Shown here piece by piece: positions 16,078 to 25,145 of a stretch of 64,000 bases of DNA. The DNA comes from Brevibacterium zhoupengii. GTDB taxonomy: Bacteria > Actinomycetota > Actinomycetes > Actinomycetales > Brevibacteriaceae. Position 1 is the stretch's first letter, and every line of letters begins with the position of its first letter. Made by a program: the position numbers and the translations under genes. Below the pieces are notes generated by a model that did no database searches, was not told the DNA's origin, and saw nothing but the letters and a program-made list of their open reading frames with translations. The stretch is taken from positions 682,001 through 746,000 of the forward strand of contig NZ_CP088298.1 of NCBI RefSeq assembly GCF_021117425.1, in the 5' to 3' direction.

Positions 16078-17970
16078 TCAGAAGCAGTAGTGCCCCTTCG
16101 CGTATCCGAATGCGTGGACATCCCCATTGGCCAGCAGCAGGTTGTCCTCGACAGTCCAGGTGTGCGAGTGCGATCCCCGGACCTGGACGAAGTTGAAGCG
16201 ATCGGCCGAGTAGATTCTGGCGCCGGCCGTGATGAGTCGCTTCTGCAGGTCTGTGTCCTCGCCCAGGGTGCGCTCGGCGAACTGGTGTTCCAGAAGCGTC
16301 GACTTCCATGCCATCAGGGTCGGACCCATGACAAGGTCTGTGAATCTGTGCTCCCGCTCCGGGAACCGGCAGATGACGATGTCGCTGCCGCGCATGTGCA
16401 GGTAGTGCGCCTGTTTTCCGACAAGGTCGGCGGCGGAATATCGCAGCGCGGCCAGTTGGTCGCTCAGGTAGTGGGCGCCGTAGACATCGTCATCGTCCAT
16501 CTTCGCGATGACATCTCCCGAGGCGGCAGCGATGCCCCGATTGAGACAGACTCCCAGCGGTTGGTCGTCTCCGACCTCGACGATCTGCAGGTTCTCGATC
16601 CCGAGATTCTGCGCCCGTACCCGAAGGTCGGCGGGAGCATCGAAACCATGTGTGACGAGCACGAGCTCCGTGTCTCCGTGCACCTGAGAAGCGTGTGTGG
16701 TCAGCACCTCGCCGAGGTGGTCCGGACGGTTCGTCGACACCACCGCCGACACGGAGGTTGGGAAGGGCCGCTCGTAGTCGACTCCAAGTGAGTCCATGAC
16801 AGTCATCGCCCGGTGAGAGTAGGTGTGCTCGGCCCAGATCCGCCGCTGCGCCAGATGCACGGAACGATCCCGAAGTTCGGGGCTGCGGACATAGGCTCGC
16901 AGCGTCCACTCCGCCTCTTCAGAAGTCTCCGGCTGGGGGACTTCCGCAGTGGGGAAGAACTCCCTGGTCGCTGTACTGGGAGTCGTCACGACAGGGGTCC
17001 CGGCAGCAGAGATCTCGAAGATACGCCGGGCGCACATGCTGGGAGAGTCGACCACCGAATTCACATTGAGAAATACCTTGAAGTGCTTGTAGGCGGTGAG
17101 CAGGTTCCGATACGGGAGACCACCCACAACTCGGTCAGCCAAGCTGCCGGGGAACTGATAGCGCTCGTCGTCACCGAGGAATCGGGAGAAGATCTCCAAC
17201 CCGTGCTGCATCCGGCTCGAAACCGCTTCGGCCGCACCGAGAAGAAGATCCATCTGTTCCCGGCGCTCGGGATACTTGTGAGCAAAGTACATCCCGGCGA
17301 AGGCTATATCACGGGCCGCGAAGTTCCTGGCAGGTCTGGACGGGTTATGGATAGCGGGCTGGGCAGCGAACGGGAGCACGGCGACACGGTCGTGTCCCAG
17401 CCGTGCGCGGTATTCGGTGACGAGCCGGACATCGCTGGTGAACACAACGTCGACGAGTTTCGCCAGAGGGAGGAAGTCTTCGAAGTGCGGCGGATCTTCT
17501 TTGTTCCAGAACACGGTCGGCAGTCCTCGACGTCGGCATTCCGTGAGCAGCTCGACGATGTCAGGTCCTGGGCCGAAAGGGCCATTGAGTTTGAACTTCC
17601 AGTCACCGCCATTGCCGTTCCAGGCCGATTCGACGAAGACGAAGTCGAGGCCATCGAGTTGATTGGACCAGTCACTGCGAGTGAGTTCCGTGGTCGACCA
17701 TTCGAAGCCAAAGCTCTGAGCTGAGAACTCGTCGAGGATGACACCGACACGGGTGTTTGCGAACACCGGGGTGCGATCGGGGACCGGCAGTGGAGGAAAC
17801 AGCTCGGCCAGAACCTCTTCGGACAGCGATCCTGTGGCGATCTGTGGAGAGGCCTCTGCCGTGCTCTGAGCGACCGAGCGACGGCGGCTCCACGCCGACA
17901 GTTGGGACAACCCGCCTTTTCGCCAATGCCACAGTGCAGTTCTCAGGGTGTGAAGCGGCGTCGTGGCCAA
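16078..17970 (-). CDS. Two-domain glycosyltransferase: CgeB-like GT plus GT2-like
   Basis: This is a 630-residue protein. The N-terminal half has the CgeB-like pattern FWNKEDPPHFEDF (near 155), followed by FSRFLGDDERYQFPGSLAD and a terminal ISAAGTPVVTTPS. The C-terminal half is GT2-like from SAVVSTNRPDHL (near 408) with the acidic metal motif KMDDDDVYG near 493. A TTG at 17970 is preferred because AGAGGA lies upstream and it places the conserved N-terminal segment ALWHWRKGGL near the start; in-frame ATG codons at 18012 and 18024 lack ribosome sites. That segment recurs in the glycerophosphotransferase at 27317. It lies 150 bases upstream of the coiled-coil gene. Confidence 0.8.
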   Translation of the reverse strand: MATTPLHTLRTALWHWRKGGLSQLSAWSRRRSVAQSTAEASPQIATGSLSEEVLAELFPPLPVPDRTPVFANTRVGVILDEFSAQSFGFEWSTTELTRSDWSNQLDGLDFVFVESAWNGNGGDWKFKLNGPFGPGPDIVELLTECRRRGLPTVFWNKEDPPHFEDFLPLAKLVDVVFTSDVRLVTEYRARLGHDRVAVLPFAAQPAIHNPSRPARNFAARDIAFAGMYFAHKYPERREQMDLLLGAAEAVSSRMQHGLEIFSRFLGDDERYQFPGSLADRVVGGLPYRNLLTAYKHFKVFLNVNSVVDSPSMCARRIFEISAAGTPVVTTPSTATREFFPTAEVPQPETSEEAEWTLRAYVRSPELRDRSVHLAQRRIWAEHTYSHRAMTVMDSLGVDYERPFPTSVSAVVSTNRPDHLGEVLTTHASQVHGDTELVLVTHGFDAPADLRVRAQNLGIENLQIVEVGDDQPLGVCLNRGIAAASGDVIAKMDDDDVYGAHYLSDQLAALRYSAADLVGKQAHYLHMRGSDIVICRFPEREHRFTDLVMGPTLMAWKSTLLEHQFAERTLGEDTDLQKRLITAGARIYSADRFNFVQVRGSHSHTWTVEDNLLLANGDVHAFGYAKGHYCF

Positions 17971-18192
17971 AGTGCATTCCTCTTCTCGGAGACTCTCGCT
18001 CCGTTCAGCCATGCCGGCTTGCAATGGACCAGGACCCGCAACCGAATCTTAATGTTGGCCACACTACTTTTATGTCAGTTCTGTCATATTCAATAGTACA
18101 ATCGGGGAGTTGGAAAGCGCTGGCTGCGGCCGCTGTGGCAAGGTCTGTTTCACAGATTCGCCCACCGAATCAGAGCGCGTGAGTCGAGTGAA
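17971..18192. promoter_or_regulatory. Divergent promoter region of the minus and plus glycopolymer operons
   Basis: This is a 222-base spacer between the minus-strand glycosyltransferase group and the eight-gene plus-strand operon. It is AT-richer than its flanks around 18060-18105. TACAAT at 18098-18103 is a possible -10 for the plus operon, and TGTCA repeats at 18074 and 18083 could be a binding site, but no convincing -35 could be placed. Confidence 0.4.
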
Positions 18193-20139
18193 ATGAGAAA
18201 TGTGGGAAGCAACTCCGGACCCATACATTCACGCACCCCTTTGGCCAAGGGCCTCTTCGCTTTCATCCTCTCAGTCACCGATGGAATTGTGTTCGCCTTC
18301 CTCGTCGTCGCGATGACCCTCGTTCGGTACGACTTCTACTTCGATCGGGTGAATTTCCCCGGGATGTTCGTGTGCGCGGGCATCGGCCTCGTCGTCTTTC
18401 TCATCTGCGGTCCTCTGGCTGTCTATCGTGGACGCTATCGCCGCGGCTCGACCGACCAGTTCGCGGCGATTGCCGGAACGGTGGCCCTGGGCGTGGGGAT
18501 TATGTGGGTCGCCGAATTCGTCCTCGCTGACCGGTTGCTGATTCCCACCAGCGTGCCGATCGCGGCCGGAGCCATGATGCTCGTGGTCAAGAGCTTGGAG
18601 AACTGGATTCGCCGCAATCTGCGCCATCGGACGTTGACGTCCTCCGGCTCCTCTCGGCCGACCCTCGTCGTCGGGGCCGGCAGCCAGGGAACCCTGGCCC
18701 TCGACATGATCGCCCAGGACTCCCACGGCGAATACGCGGCTGTCGGGATGCTTGACGATGATCCGAGCAAGCGACATCTGCGCTACAACGGTATCCGCGT
18801 GCTCGGACCCATCTCAAGCATTGCGGATCAGGTTGACCGAACCGGGGCCAGCGTTGTGCTCATCGCCATCACCGACCTGCCTCCTGAGGAACTCCAAGCC
18901 ATCGCTTCGAATCTCGAATCCAGGCCAGTCGAGATCAAGATCATGCCGAAGCTCGCGGTCTCCGACTACAACCGACCGGAACCAGACTCACTCGATGTGG
19001 CCGACCTGAGGCACCGCAATTTCCGAGACGTCAGTCTCGAAGATCTCATCGGACGCCAGCCGATCACGACAAACGTCGAGGACATCTCGTCTGCTATCAC
19101 CGACCGCGTCGTCCTTGTCACCGGTGCCGGCGGATCCATCGGTTCCCAGCTGTGCAAACAGGTTGCCCGCTTCGCCCCAGCCCGAATCGTCATGACTGAC
19201 CGGGACGAGTCCGGTCTGCACGCCACCCAGCTCGGACTCGAAGGCTCGGCGCTGCTGACCAGTGAAGACCTCGTGCTCGGTGACCTGCGAGACACCGCCT
19301 TCATCAATGCGCTCGTCGCTGAGGTCAAACCCGACATCATCTTCCACGCGGCAGCGCTCAAACATCTGACGTTCCTTGAACGCTTCCCGGAACAGGCCGT
19401 ACGCACCAACGTCGGTGCCAGCCTCGACCTGCTCGACGCGGCGGTGGCCAACGACGTCGAATCCTTCGTCCACATCTCCACGGACAAAGCCGCTGGAGCC
19501 ACCTCGGTGCTCGGACGCACGAAGTTCTCGATCGAACGGGCCGTCGCCTCTGTGGCAGCCGACTCGGGCCGGAAGTACATGTCCGTGCGCTTCGGCAATG
19601 TGCTCGGCTCCCGCGGATCGGTGCTGGAGACCTTCGTCGCTCAGGTTGCGGCAGGGGATCCCGTCACGGTCACAGACCCCGAAGTTACCCGCTATTTCAT
19701 GACGGCCGATGAAGCCTGCGAACTTGTGCTGCAGGCTGCGGCCATCGGCCGCCCCGGCGAGACGCTCGTCCTCGACATGGGCGAACCGATCAAGATCAAC
19801 GATCTGGCCAACCGCGTTATCGCACTCAGTGGGCGCTCCGACGCTCGTATCGTCTACACCGGACTGCGTCCAGGGGAGAAGCTGACCGAGGCGCTTCTGT
19901 CTCCAGGCGAGGAAGACGTGAGGCCTACCCATCCGCTCATCACCCAGGTGCCGATCACTCCGATCGACCTGGACGCGCTGAGAAGACTCGTCGACGCCTC
20001 CCGAGATGCCGGTGTCTATACTCGGCGAACACAGCTCGAAGAGGACCTCACCCATGTCCTTGCTCCGTCGCGGGAGCGCAAGCGTCCGGAGATCAGCGGT
20101 TCAGGTGATAGAGCTGAAGATGTCGGGACCCCCAGCTGA
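18193..20139 (+). CDS. Membrane-anchored nucleotide-sugar 4,6-dehydratase/epimerase (CapD/WbpM-like)
   Basis: This 648-residue protein has four N-terminal membrane spans (about 20-45, 57-78, 91-111, 114-135), a first Rossmann-like domain with VVGAGSQGTLALDMI (near 160), and a dehydratase domain with VTGAGGSIGSQL (near 309) and ISTDKA (near 427-432). It matches the large, membrane-bound UDP-GlcNAc 4,6-dehydratase family used in capsule and wall-polymer synthesis. The residue that is Tyr in PseB/FlaA1, and usually Met in large members, appears to be Leu here (SVLGRTK). First gene of an operon in which every following gene overlaps; its stop shares a base with the next start (TGATG). Confidence 0.88.
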   Translation: MRNVGSNSGPIHSRTPLAKGLFAFILSVTDGIVFAFLVVAMTLVRYDFYFDRVNFPGMFVCAGIGLVVFLICGPLAVYRGRYRRGSTDQFAAIAGTVALGVGIMWVAEFVLADRLLIPTSVPIAAGAMMLVVKSLENWIRRNLRHRTLTSSGSSRPTLVVGAGSQGTLALDMIAQDSHGEYAAVGMLDDDPSKRHLRYNGIRVLGPISSIADQVDRTGASVVLIAITDLPPEELQAIASNLESRPVEIKIMPKLAVSDYNRPEPDSLDVADLRHRNFRDVSLEDLIGRQPITTNVEDISSAITDRVVLVTGAGGSIGSQLCKQVARFAPARIVMTDRDESGLHATQLGLEGSALLTSEDLVLGDLRDTAFINALVAEVKPDIIFHAAALKHLTFLERFPEQAVRTNVGASLDLLDAAVANDVESFVHISTDKAAGATSVLGRTKFSIERAVASVAADSGRKYMSVRFGNVLGSRGSVLETFVAQVAAGDPVTVTDPEVTRYFMTADEACELVLQAAAIGRPGETLVLDMGEPIKINDLANRVIALSGRSDARIVYTGLRPGEKLTEALLSPGEEDVRPTHPLITQVPITPIDLDALRRLVDASRDAGVYTRRTQLEEDLTHVLAPSRERKRPEISGSGDRAEDVGTPS

Positions 20140-21176
20140 TGGATCTGCAGTCGCTGGTGATCTTCGTCGTAGCCGCCGTCGTTACGACGCTCAGCGCTCT
20201 CGTCGCCTTTCCGCTGCTGCGTCGGGCGGGCGTCGTCGATGTGCCGTCCCACCGCTCATCCCATACACAGGCAACCGTGCGCGGCGGGGGAGTCGCCATC
20301 GGCTGCGGGATCACCGTGGCGACGGTCCTGGCGATGGTCTGGAGCGTCACCGAGCATGGCGTATTCGGTCTCGGCAGTCTCATGCTACCCCTCGGATTCC
20401 TGGTGCTGACCTGGTGCTATTCCGCTATCGGAATGAGCGACGACCTTGATTCGCTGCAGCCGGTCGGCCGTCTTCTCGGGCAGGTCATCCTCGCTGTCGT
20501 CTTCAGCGCCTGCATCGCTCTGTTCTCCACGCAGGGAATCGCTCACGTCCTCGTCTTCGCCGTCATCGGTGTCACGCTGGTCAACGCGGTGAACTTCGTC
20601 GACGGACTTAACGGCTATGTCGCGAGCTGGTCGATCGTCACCGGCGCGTGGTTCGCCTTCGTTGGGTACTACATCGATGAGAATGACCTCGCGCTTCTCT
20701 CCCTGGCGCTGGCCGGAGCCGCGGCCGGATTTCTGCCGTTCAACCTCGGTCGTGCAAAGGCCTTCTTGGGTGATACGGGAAGCTACGGCATCGGTGCTGC
20801 GGTCTTCGCCATCGCGGTGTGGATGTTCGTGATCGGTGTGCCGATCGTCGTCATCATCGCACCCATGATCTTCATCCTCTTCGACGTCGGGCTCACCCTC
20901 GTGCTGCGCCTGTTCAAGGGAGAGAACATCCTGCTTCCACACCGCCAGCACATCTACCAACGGATCCAACAGGCCGGCTGGTCACACGGAAACGTCTCCC
21001 TCTTCCACGCTTCGCTGAGTGTCCTCGCCTGTATTCTGGCCGTACCAACCCTGATCGCAGGAAACACTGCGGCAACCTATCCGTCTCATGTGTTCTGGGC
21101 AGTCCTTTTGGCCCTCTACGCACTATTGCCGATGTGGCTGAATAGACGTGAGACAGCAAAGGCGGTCACTGCATGA
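20139..21176 (+). CDS. Undecaprenyl-phosphate HexNAc-1-phosphate transferase (WecA/MraY family)
   Basis: This 345-residue polytopic protein of the WecA/TagO/MraY family starts a lipid-linked polymer by moving a sugar-1-phosphate onto undecaprenyl phosphate. Cytosolic-loop motifs are present in order: SDDLDSLQPVGR, NAVNFVDGLNG, FLGDTGSYGIGA and HRQHIYQRIQQ, the last corresponding to the family's HxHH-type loop. About ten spans are predicted. Overlaps both neighbours, by 1 and 4 bases. The likely substrate is UDP-GlcNAc or the product of the dehydratase encoded just upstream. This is the only priming transferase seen, so both exporters may depend on it. Confidence 0.9.
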   Translation: MDLQSLVIFVVAAVVTTLSALVAFPLLRRAGVVDVPSHRSSHTQATVRGGGVAIGCGITVATVLAMVWSVTEHGVFGLGSLMLPLGFLVLTWCYSAIGMSDDLDSLQPVGRLLGQVILAVVFSACIALFSTQGIAHVLVFAVIGVTLVNAVNFVDGLNGYVASWSIVTGAWFAFVGYYIDENDLALLSLALAGAAAGFLPFNLGRAKAFLGDTGSYGIGAAVFAIAVWMFVIGVPIVVIIAPMIFILFDVGLTLVLRLFKGENILLPHRQHIYQRIQQAGWSHGNVSLFHASLSVLACILAVPTLIAGNTAATYPSHVFWAVLLALYALLPMWLNRRETAKAVTA

Positions 21177-22525
21177 AGATCCTGCTTCTCAGTCACTATT
21201 ATTATCCTGAGGTCGGTGCCCCCCAGCGACGATGGCGGATCCTTGTCGACCACCTCCGCGCCTCGGGACATCAGGTCATCACTGTCGCTCCGCATCCGCA
21301 CTACCCGTATCCAGACCGAGCTGGATTCTTCGGATCCGGAGTTGGCCGGGGCCGGCGTCGAGTCGAAGTCCGCCTTGGCGGAACCTGGGACACAGGCGTC
21401 GACGGCGAGCGGATCCTGCGCGTGCCTTATCTGCACAGCGGGGCATCTATGGCGCGGCAGGTGCTTGACCAGACAGTGTCGGCCACCGGCGCGATGTCCG
21501 CCGTCATTGACCGGCTCCGGGGCAAAGCGAAACCTGATGTCATCGTCTCCACGACTCCGGCCCTGCCGTTCCTCCTCACCGGGGACACCCTGTCCAGAGT
21601 CCTGGGCGTACCGCACATCGCCGAAGTGCGCGATGCCTGGCCCGACCTCATTTCGGAGATGAACCTGGTCACCGGTGCCGTAGGGAAGTACCTGCCGCGC
21701 ACGCTCACACACCCACTCGAGCGCAGGTTCTTGCCGAATCTGCTCACCCGCGCGCAACGGCGCGCGGCGGTCGTGGTCGTGACCACAGAAGGTTTCAAAC
21801 GTCGTCTGGAAGACCGTGGCGTCACTGCCGAAGTCGTGCGGAGCGGAGTCTCGCCTGCGGAGCTCGCCGGGGCTTCGGGCCTTACCGCAACGGGGGCGAT
21901 CCCAATAATCTCGTCCGACGTTGAGGGACCCAGCCTCGTCTCTCCGAAGACTGCGAAGGCGAAGACGGGTCTCAATCTGCTCTATGTGGGCACAGTGGGT
22001 CGGTCACAGGACCTCGGCACCTCAATTCGTGCCCTGGCACGCACCGAGGGGGTGCGACTGCGCATCGTCGGCGATGGCGTCGACATTTCACACCTCACCG
22101 CAGTTGCTTCCGAAGCAGGCGTCTTCGTGGAGTTCTTTCCGCAGCATGCCGGAGTAGAACTCGCAGCCCACTGGGGCTGGGCAGATGCCGGACTCGTCAG
22201 CCTCAGCTCCCTCGAGTCCTACGAATACACTGTGCCGTCTAAGCTCTATTCGCTCATGGCACGCCAGATCCCGGTCCTCGGCGTGGTTGCGGGGGAGGCT
22301 GCCGACATCATCACCGACACTGCGGCTGGCGAAGTCGCTCGGCCAGGTGATGTCGACTCGGTGTCGACTGCGATGATGACGATGCGCAAGCGCATCGAAG
22401 CTGGAGACGCATTCGGCGCAAATCCGCCTGCCGGTCAAGAGCCTCGCGAATGGGTGATCCGGCACGCCTCCGCTGCGGCTATGGGCCACAGCTACGAGAG
22501 AATTCTTCAACAGGTGGTCGCATGA
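21173..22525 (+). CDS. GT4-family glycosyltransferase (WbuB-like)
   Basis: This 450-residue GT-B enzyme has an N-terminus (SHYYYPEVGAPQRRW) typical of WbuB-like transferases, an acceptor-side segment HIAEVRDAWPDL, and a C-terminal donor domain with LLYVGTVGRSQDL, RIVGDG and YTVPSKLYSLMARQIPVLG. It probably adds the second sugar to the lipid-linked primer made by the preceding WecA-type enzyme, with which it is coupled by an ATGA overlap. No membrane span; peripheral on the cytosolic face. Donor sugar not predictable. Confidence 0.88.
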   Translation: MKILLLSHYYYPEVGAPQRRWRILVDHLRASGHQVITVAPHPHYPYPDRAGFFGSGVGRGRRRVEVRLGGTWDTGVDGERILRVPYLHSGASMARQVLDQTVSATGAMSAVIDRLRGKAKPDVIVSTTPALPFLLTGDTLSRVLGVPHIAEVRDAWPDLISEMNLVTGAVGKYLPRTLTHPLERRFLPNLLTRAQRRAAVVVVTTEGFKRRLEDRGVTAEVVRSGVSPAELAGASGLTATGAIPIISSDVEGPSLVSPKTAKAKTGLNLLYVGTVGRSQDLGTSIRALARTEGVRLRIVGDGVDISHLTAVASEAGVFVEFFPQHAGVELAAHWGWADAGLVSLSSLESYEYTVPSKLYSLMARQIPVLGVVAGEAADIITDTAAGEVARPGDVDSVSTAMMTMRKRIEAGDAFGANPPAGQEPREWVIRHASAAAMGHSYERILQQVVA

Positions 22526-24267
22526 GCCTGCGCTTCCTCGCTCGTCAGATCGTCAACGTGGCTGTCACTGCCACAGCACATATCAACGATGATCGCGTCT
22601 TCTTCGGCATGCAGCTTGCCCGACGTTTGCCCGGCCCTGCCTCGCGTTTCGTCGGTCGAGCATTCGGCACAGTACCCGGGGACGCCGGCAAAGCCGCTTC
22701 AGCATGGCTGCTGGGTCGAGAGTCAAAAGCCAAGGATCTAGTCTCGACATCGCTGACGCCGTCGCGACTGCTCGGTGAGATTGCGCTCAACCTCGGTCTG
22801 CTGAGCGAAGCGGAAAGAATTGCGGCGGCACTGCCGGACGCTTCCGCGCTGACTTCGCGGATACTTTGGGCACAGGGGCGAATCGACGGGGCAATCGACG
22901 CCCTTCCTGTCAACGCTCGACGACGGGCACGACTTGTCGACGAGCGGCTCTGTCTTCAGCCGGGGTGGTGGCCGACGGTGAATGAACTCGTCGTCGCCCG
23001 ACCGGTTCGCGCGGCGGAACCAGACGAGAATTCCCATCCGACGTCCCTGCACGTGCTGACGAACTCTCTGCCCCATACCCGCTCCGGCTACGCCTACCGG
23101 TCACATGCTGTTCTCACCACATTGCAGAACGCGGGGCACAGCGTGGCTGCTGTGACGCGACCGTCGTATCCGGTGACGATTGGACGGTTCAGCTCGGGAC
23201 CCGTCGAGACTATCGAAGGAATCGACTACCTGCGACAGATCCCGCTGCGTCCGCTACCCACCCCCACCGCACGATTGAGCGATCAGGCAAGTTGGATCGC
23301 GGCTCAGGCACAGGAGCGAGACGCGCAGATCCTTCACACCACAACGCACTACGTCAATGGACTCGCCACCGGAGTTGCCGCACGGAGCATCGGCGCGTCG
23401 TGGGTCTACGAGGTTCGCGGGGTTCTGGAAGAGACATGGGCCGCGGCCGGGGACAGCACTGAGGAACGCGCCGCGCGACGTAAAAGCCAGCGATTCACAC
23501 TGATGCGGGCCAAAGAGATCGAAGTCGCGATGGCTGCTGACGCTGTCATCACCTTGGGAGAGTCCATGCGCGACCACCTCATCGAAGGTGGGGTCCCAAC
23601 GGAGAAGATCACGCTCATACCGAACTCTGTGTCTGAGGCTGTGGTGGATGCGGATACATCACGAGCCCCCGCCGAGGTGCGTGCCGGGCTCGGACTGCCA
23701 ACGGACGGCATCTGGGTCGGAACTGCGGCCTCCATTGTTGGATACGAAGGCCTCGATGATCTTGTCGATGCTGTCATCCTGGCACGCGTTCAGGGCACTG
23801 ATCTTCGGCTCCTCATCGCTGGTGACGGTGTAGCACTGCCCGAATTGCGTGAGCGTGCCGCTGTCCTCGGTGAGAACGTGGTCTTTACCGGGCGGGTGTC
23901 CCAGACTGAAGCGATCGAGTACCAGCTCGGTCTCGACGCTATAGTCGTCCCTCGGAAGAATGAGCCCGTGTGCCGACTCGTCACGCCGATCAAGCCGATC
24001 GAGGCGATGGGCTTGGGTCGTCCAGTCGTGACATGCGACCTGCCGGCATTGAACGAACTTGTCCCGGAGTCAGCAGGACTGCGAGTTGCCACGGGCAACC
24101 CAGATGACTTGGCTGGAGTGCTCTCAGAACTGGCGTGTGACGATAGTGCGAGAATCAGACTTGGAAAGAACGGGCGTGACCACGTCCTTGCAACACGGAG
24201 GTGGAAGGACATCGGCCAGCGATATAGTCAGGTCTATTCTCGGCTTATGGAGGTGGGTGCCAAGTGA
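22522..24267 (+). CDS. Glycosyltransferase, GT4 with extended N-terminus
   Basis: This is a 581-residue protein. The first 170 or so residues are helical, with no recognised fold. Then follow a GT-B N-terminal half (LTNSLPHTRSGYAYRSH near 195) and a donor domain (GTAASIVGYEGLDDLVDA, LLIAGDG, VVFTGRVSQ, and TPIKPIEAMGLGRPVV with the conserved acidic pair). The ATG at 22522 makes an ATGA overlap with the previous gene and was chosen over an in-frame ATG 72 bases earlier. Its stop overlaps the GTG start of the exporter permease, placing it as the last chain-building step before export genes. Confidence 0.85.
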   Translation: MSLRFLARQIVNVAVTATAHINDDRVFFGMQLARRLPGPASRFVGRAFGTVPGDAGKAASAWLLGRESKAKDLVSTSLTPSRLLGEIALNLGLLSEAERIAAALPDASALTSRILWAQGRIDGAIDALPVNARRRARLVDERLCLQPGWWPTVNELVVARPVRAAEPDENSHPTSLHVLTNSLPHTRSGYAYRSHAVLTTLQNAGHSVAAVTRPSYPVTIGRFSSGPVETIEGIDYLRQIPLRPLPTPTARLSDQASWIAAQAQERDAQILHTTTHYVNGLATGVAARSIGASWVYEVRGVLEETWAAAGDSTEERAARRKSQRFTLMRAKEIEVAMAADAVITLGESMRDHLIEGGVPTEKITLIPNSVSEAVVDADTSRAPAEVRAGLGLPTDGIWVGTAASIVGYEGLDDLVDAVILARVQGTDLRLLIAGDGVALPELRERAAVLGENVVFTGRVSQTEAIEYQLGLDAIVVPRKNEPVCRLVTPIKPIEAMGLGRPVVTCDLPALNELVPESAGLRVATGNPDDLAGVLSELACDDSARIRLGKNGRDHVLATRRWKDIGQRYSQVYSRLMEVGAK

Positions 24268-25145
24268 GTGAGACGAATAATCCGCTCGGGTTGAGCACGA
24301 TCCCTTCTGTCTCGAGCGAGGGCCTCGTCCCCGTAGGCAAACGAACCAGCCTGCGCAGCTACCTGGCAGCCCTGTGGAACCGTCGCCACTTCATCATCGC
24401 GGAGTCCCGGGCCAAGATGAGCAGCTCGACGAGGAAGAACCTCCTCGGCTACGGCTGGCTGTTCCTCAACCCATTATTGTCGGTGCTGGCGTTCTGGTTC
24501 ATCTTCGGCTTCATCCTCCAATCGTCACGAGGAATTGATAACTTCATCGGCTACTTAGTAATCGGTGTCTTCTTCTTTCAGTACACGGGTAAGAGCATGA
24601 CTGGCGGAACCAATTCGATTCGCTCCGGTGCTTCGATGATCAAAGGATTTCAATTTCCGCGAGCAGCATTGCCGATTTCAACGGTGGTTCGCAATTTCCT
24701 GGATTTCATCCCCAGCGTCGTCGTCATGATCCTCCTCATCGCAGTCATTGAACCGACCGAGGTGATCACCTGGCGAGTGCTTCTCATTGTTCCAATCATC
24801 GCTCTGCAGACGATCTTCAACGTCGGCCTGGCCTGCCTGCTCGCCAGAGTGGGGCATAAAATCCCTGACTTAAGCAATTTCATGTCAATCATCAGCAGGT
24901 TCTGGCTTTACGGTTCCGGGGTGTTCTTCTCTATTGAGGATCGGTTGGACAATCACCCCGCAATTTTGGCAGCGATGCAGTTCAACCCAATGCATTCGTA
25001 CCTGACCTTGACCAGGAATTCTCTGCTCTATGGTGTCGATTCGCCGGCTTGGATGTGGGCGATGGGGATCGTATGGGCATTTGGTCTGCTTGTTGTCGGG
25101 TTCCTCTTCTTCTGGCGAGGGGAGGAGAGCTATGGCCGCCTCTGA
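24264..25145 (+). CDS. ABC-2 type polysaccharide exporter, permease (second system)
   Basis: This 293-residue six-span permease is paralogous to the one at 4607, sharing the SSTRKNLLGYGWLFLNPL entry segment type and the FFWRGEESYGR C-terminus. The first 45 residues are cytosolic. The start is GTG at 24264, forming a GTGA overlap with the preceding glycosyltransferase; it overlaps the ATPase gene by 14 bases. With the ATPase it should export the lipid-linked polymer built by this operon. Confidence 0.9.
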   Translation: MSETNNPLGLSTIPSVSSEGLVPVGKRTSLRSYLAALWNRRHFIIAESRAKMSSSTRKNLLGYGWLFLNPLLSVLAFWFIFGFILQSSRGIDNFIGYLVIGVFFFQYTGKSMTGGTNSIRSGASMIKGFQFPRAALPISTVVRNFLDFIPSVVVMILLIAVIEPTEVITWRVLLIVPIIALQTIFNVGLACLLARVGHKIPDLSNFMSIISRFWLYGSGVFFSIEDRLDNHPAILAAMQFNPMHSYLTLTRNSLLYGVDSPAWMWAMGIVWAFGLLVVGFLFFWRGEESYGRL

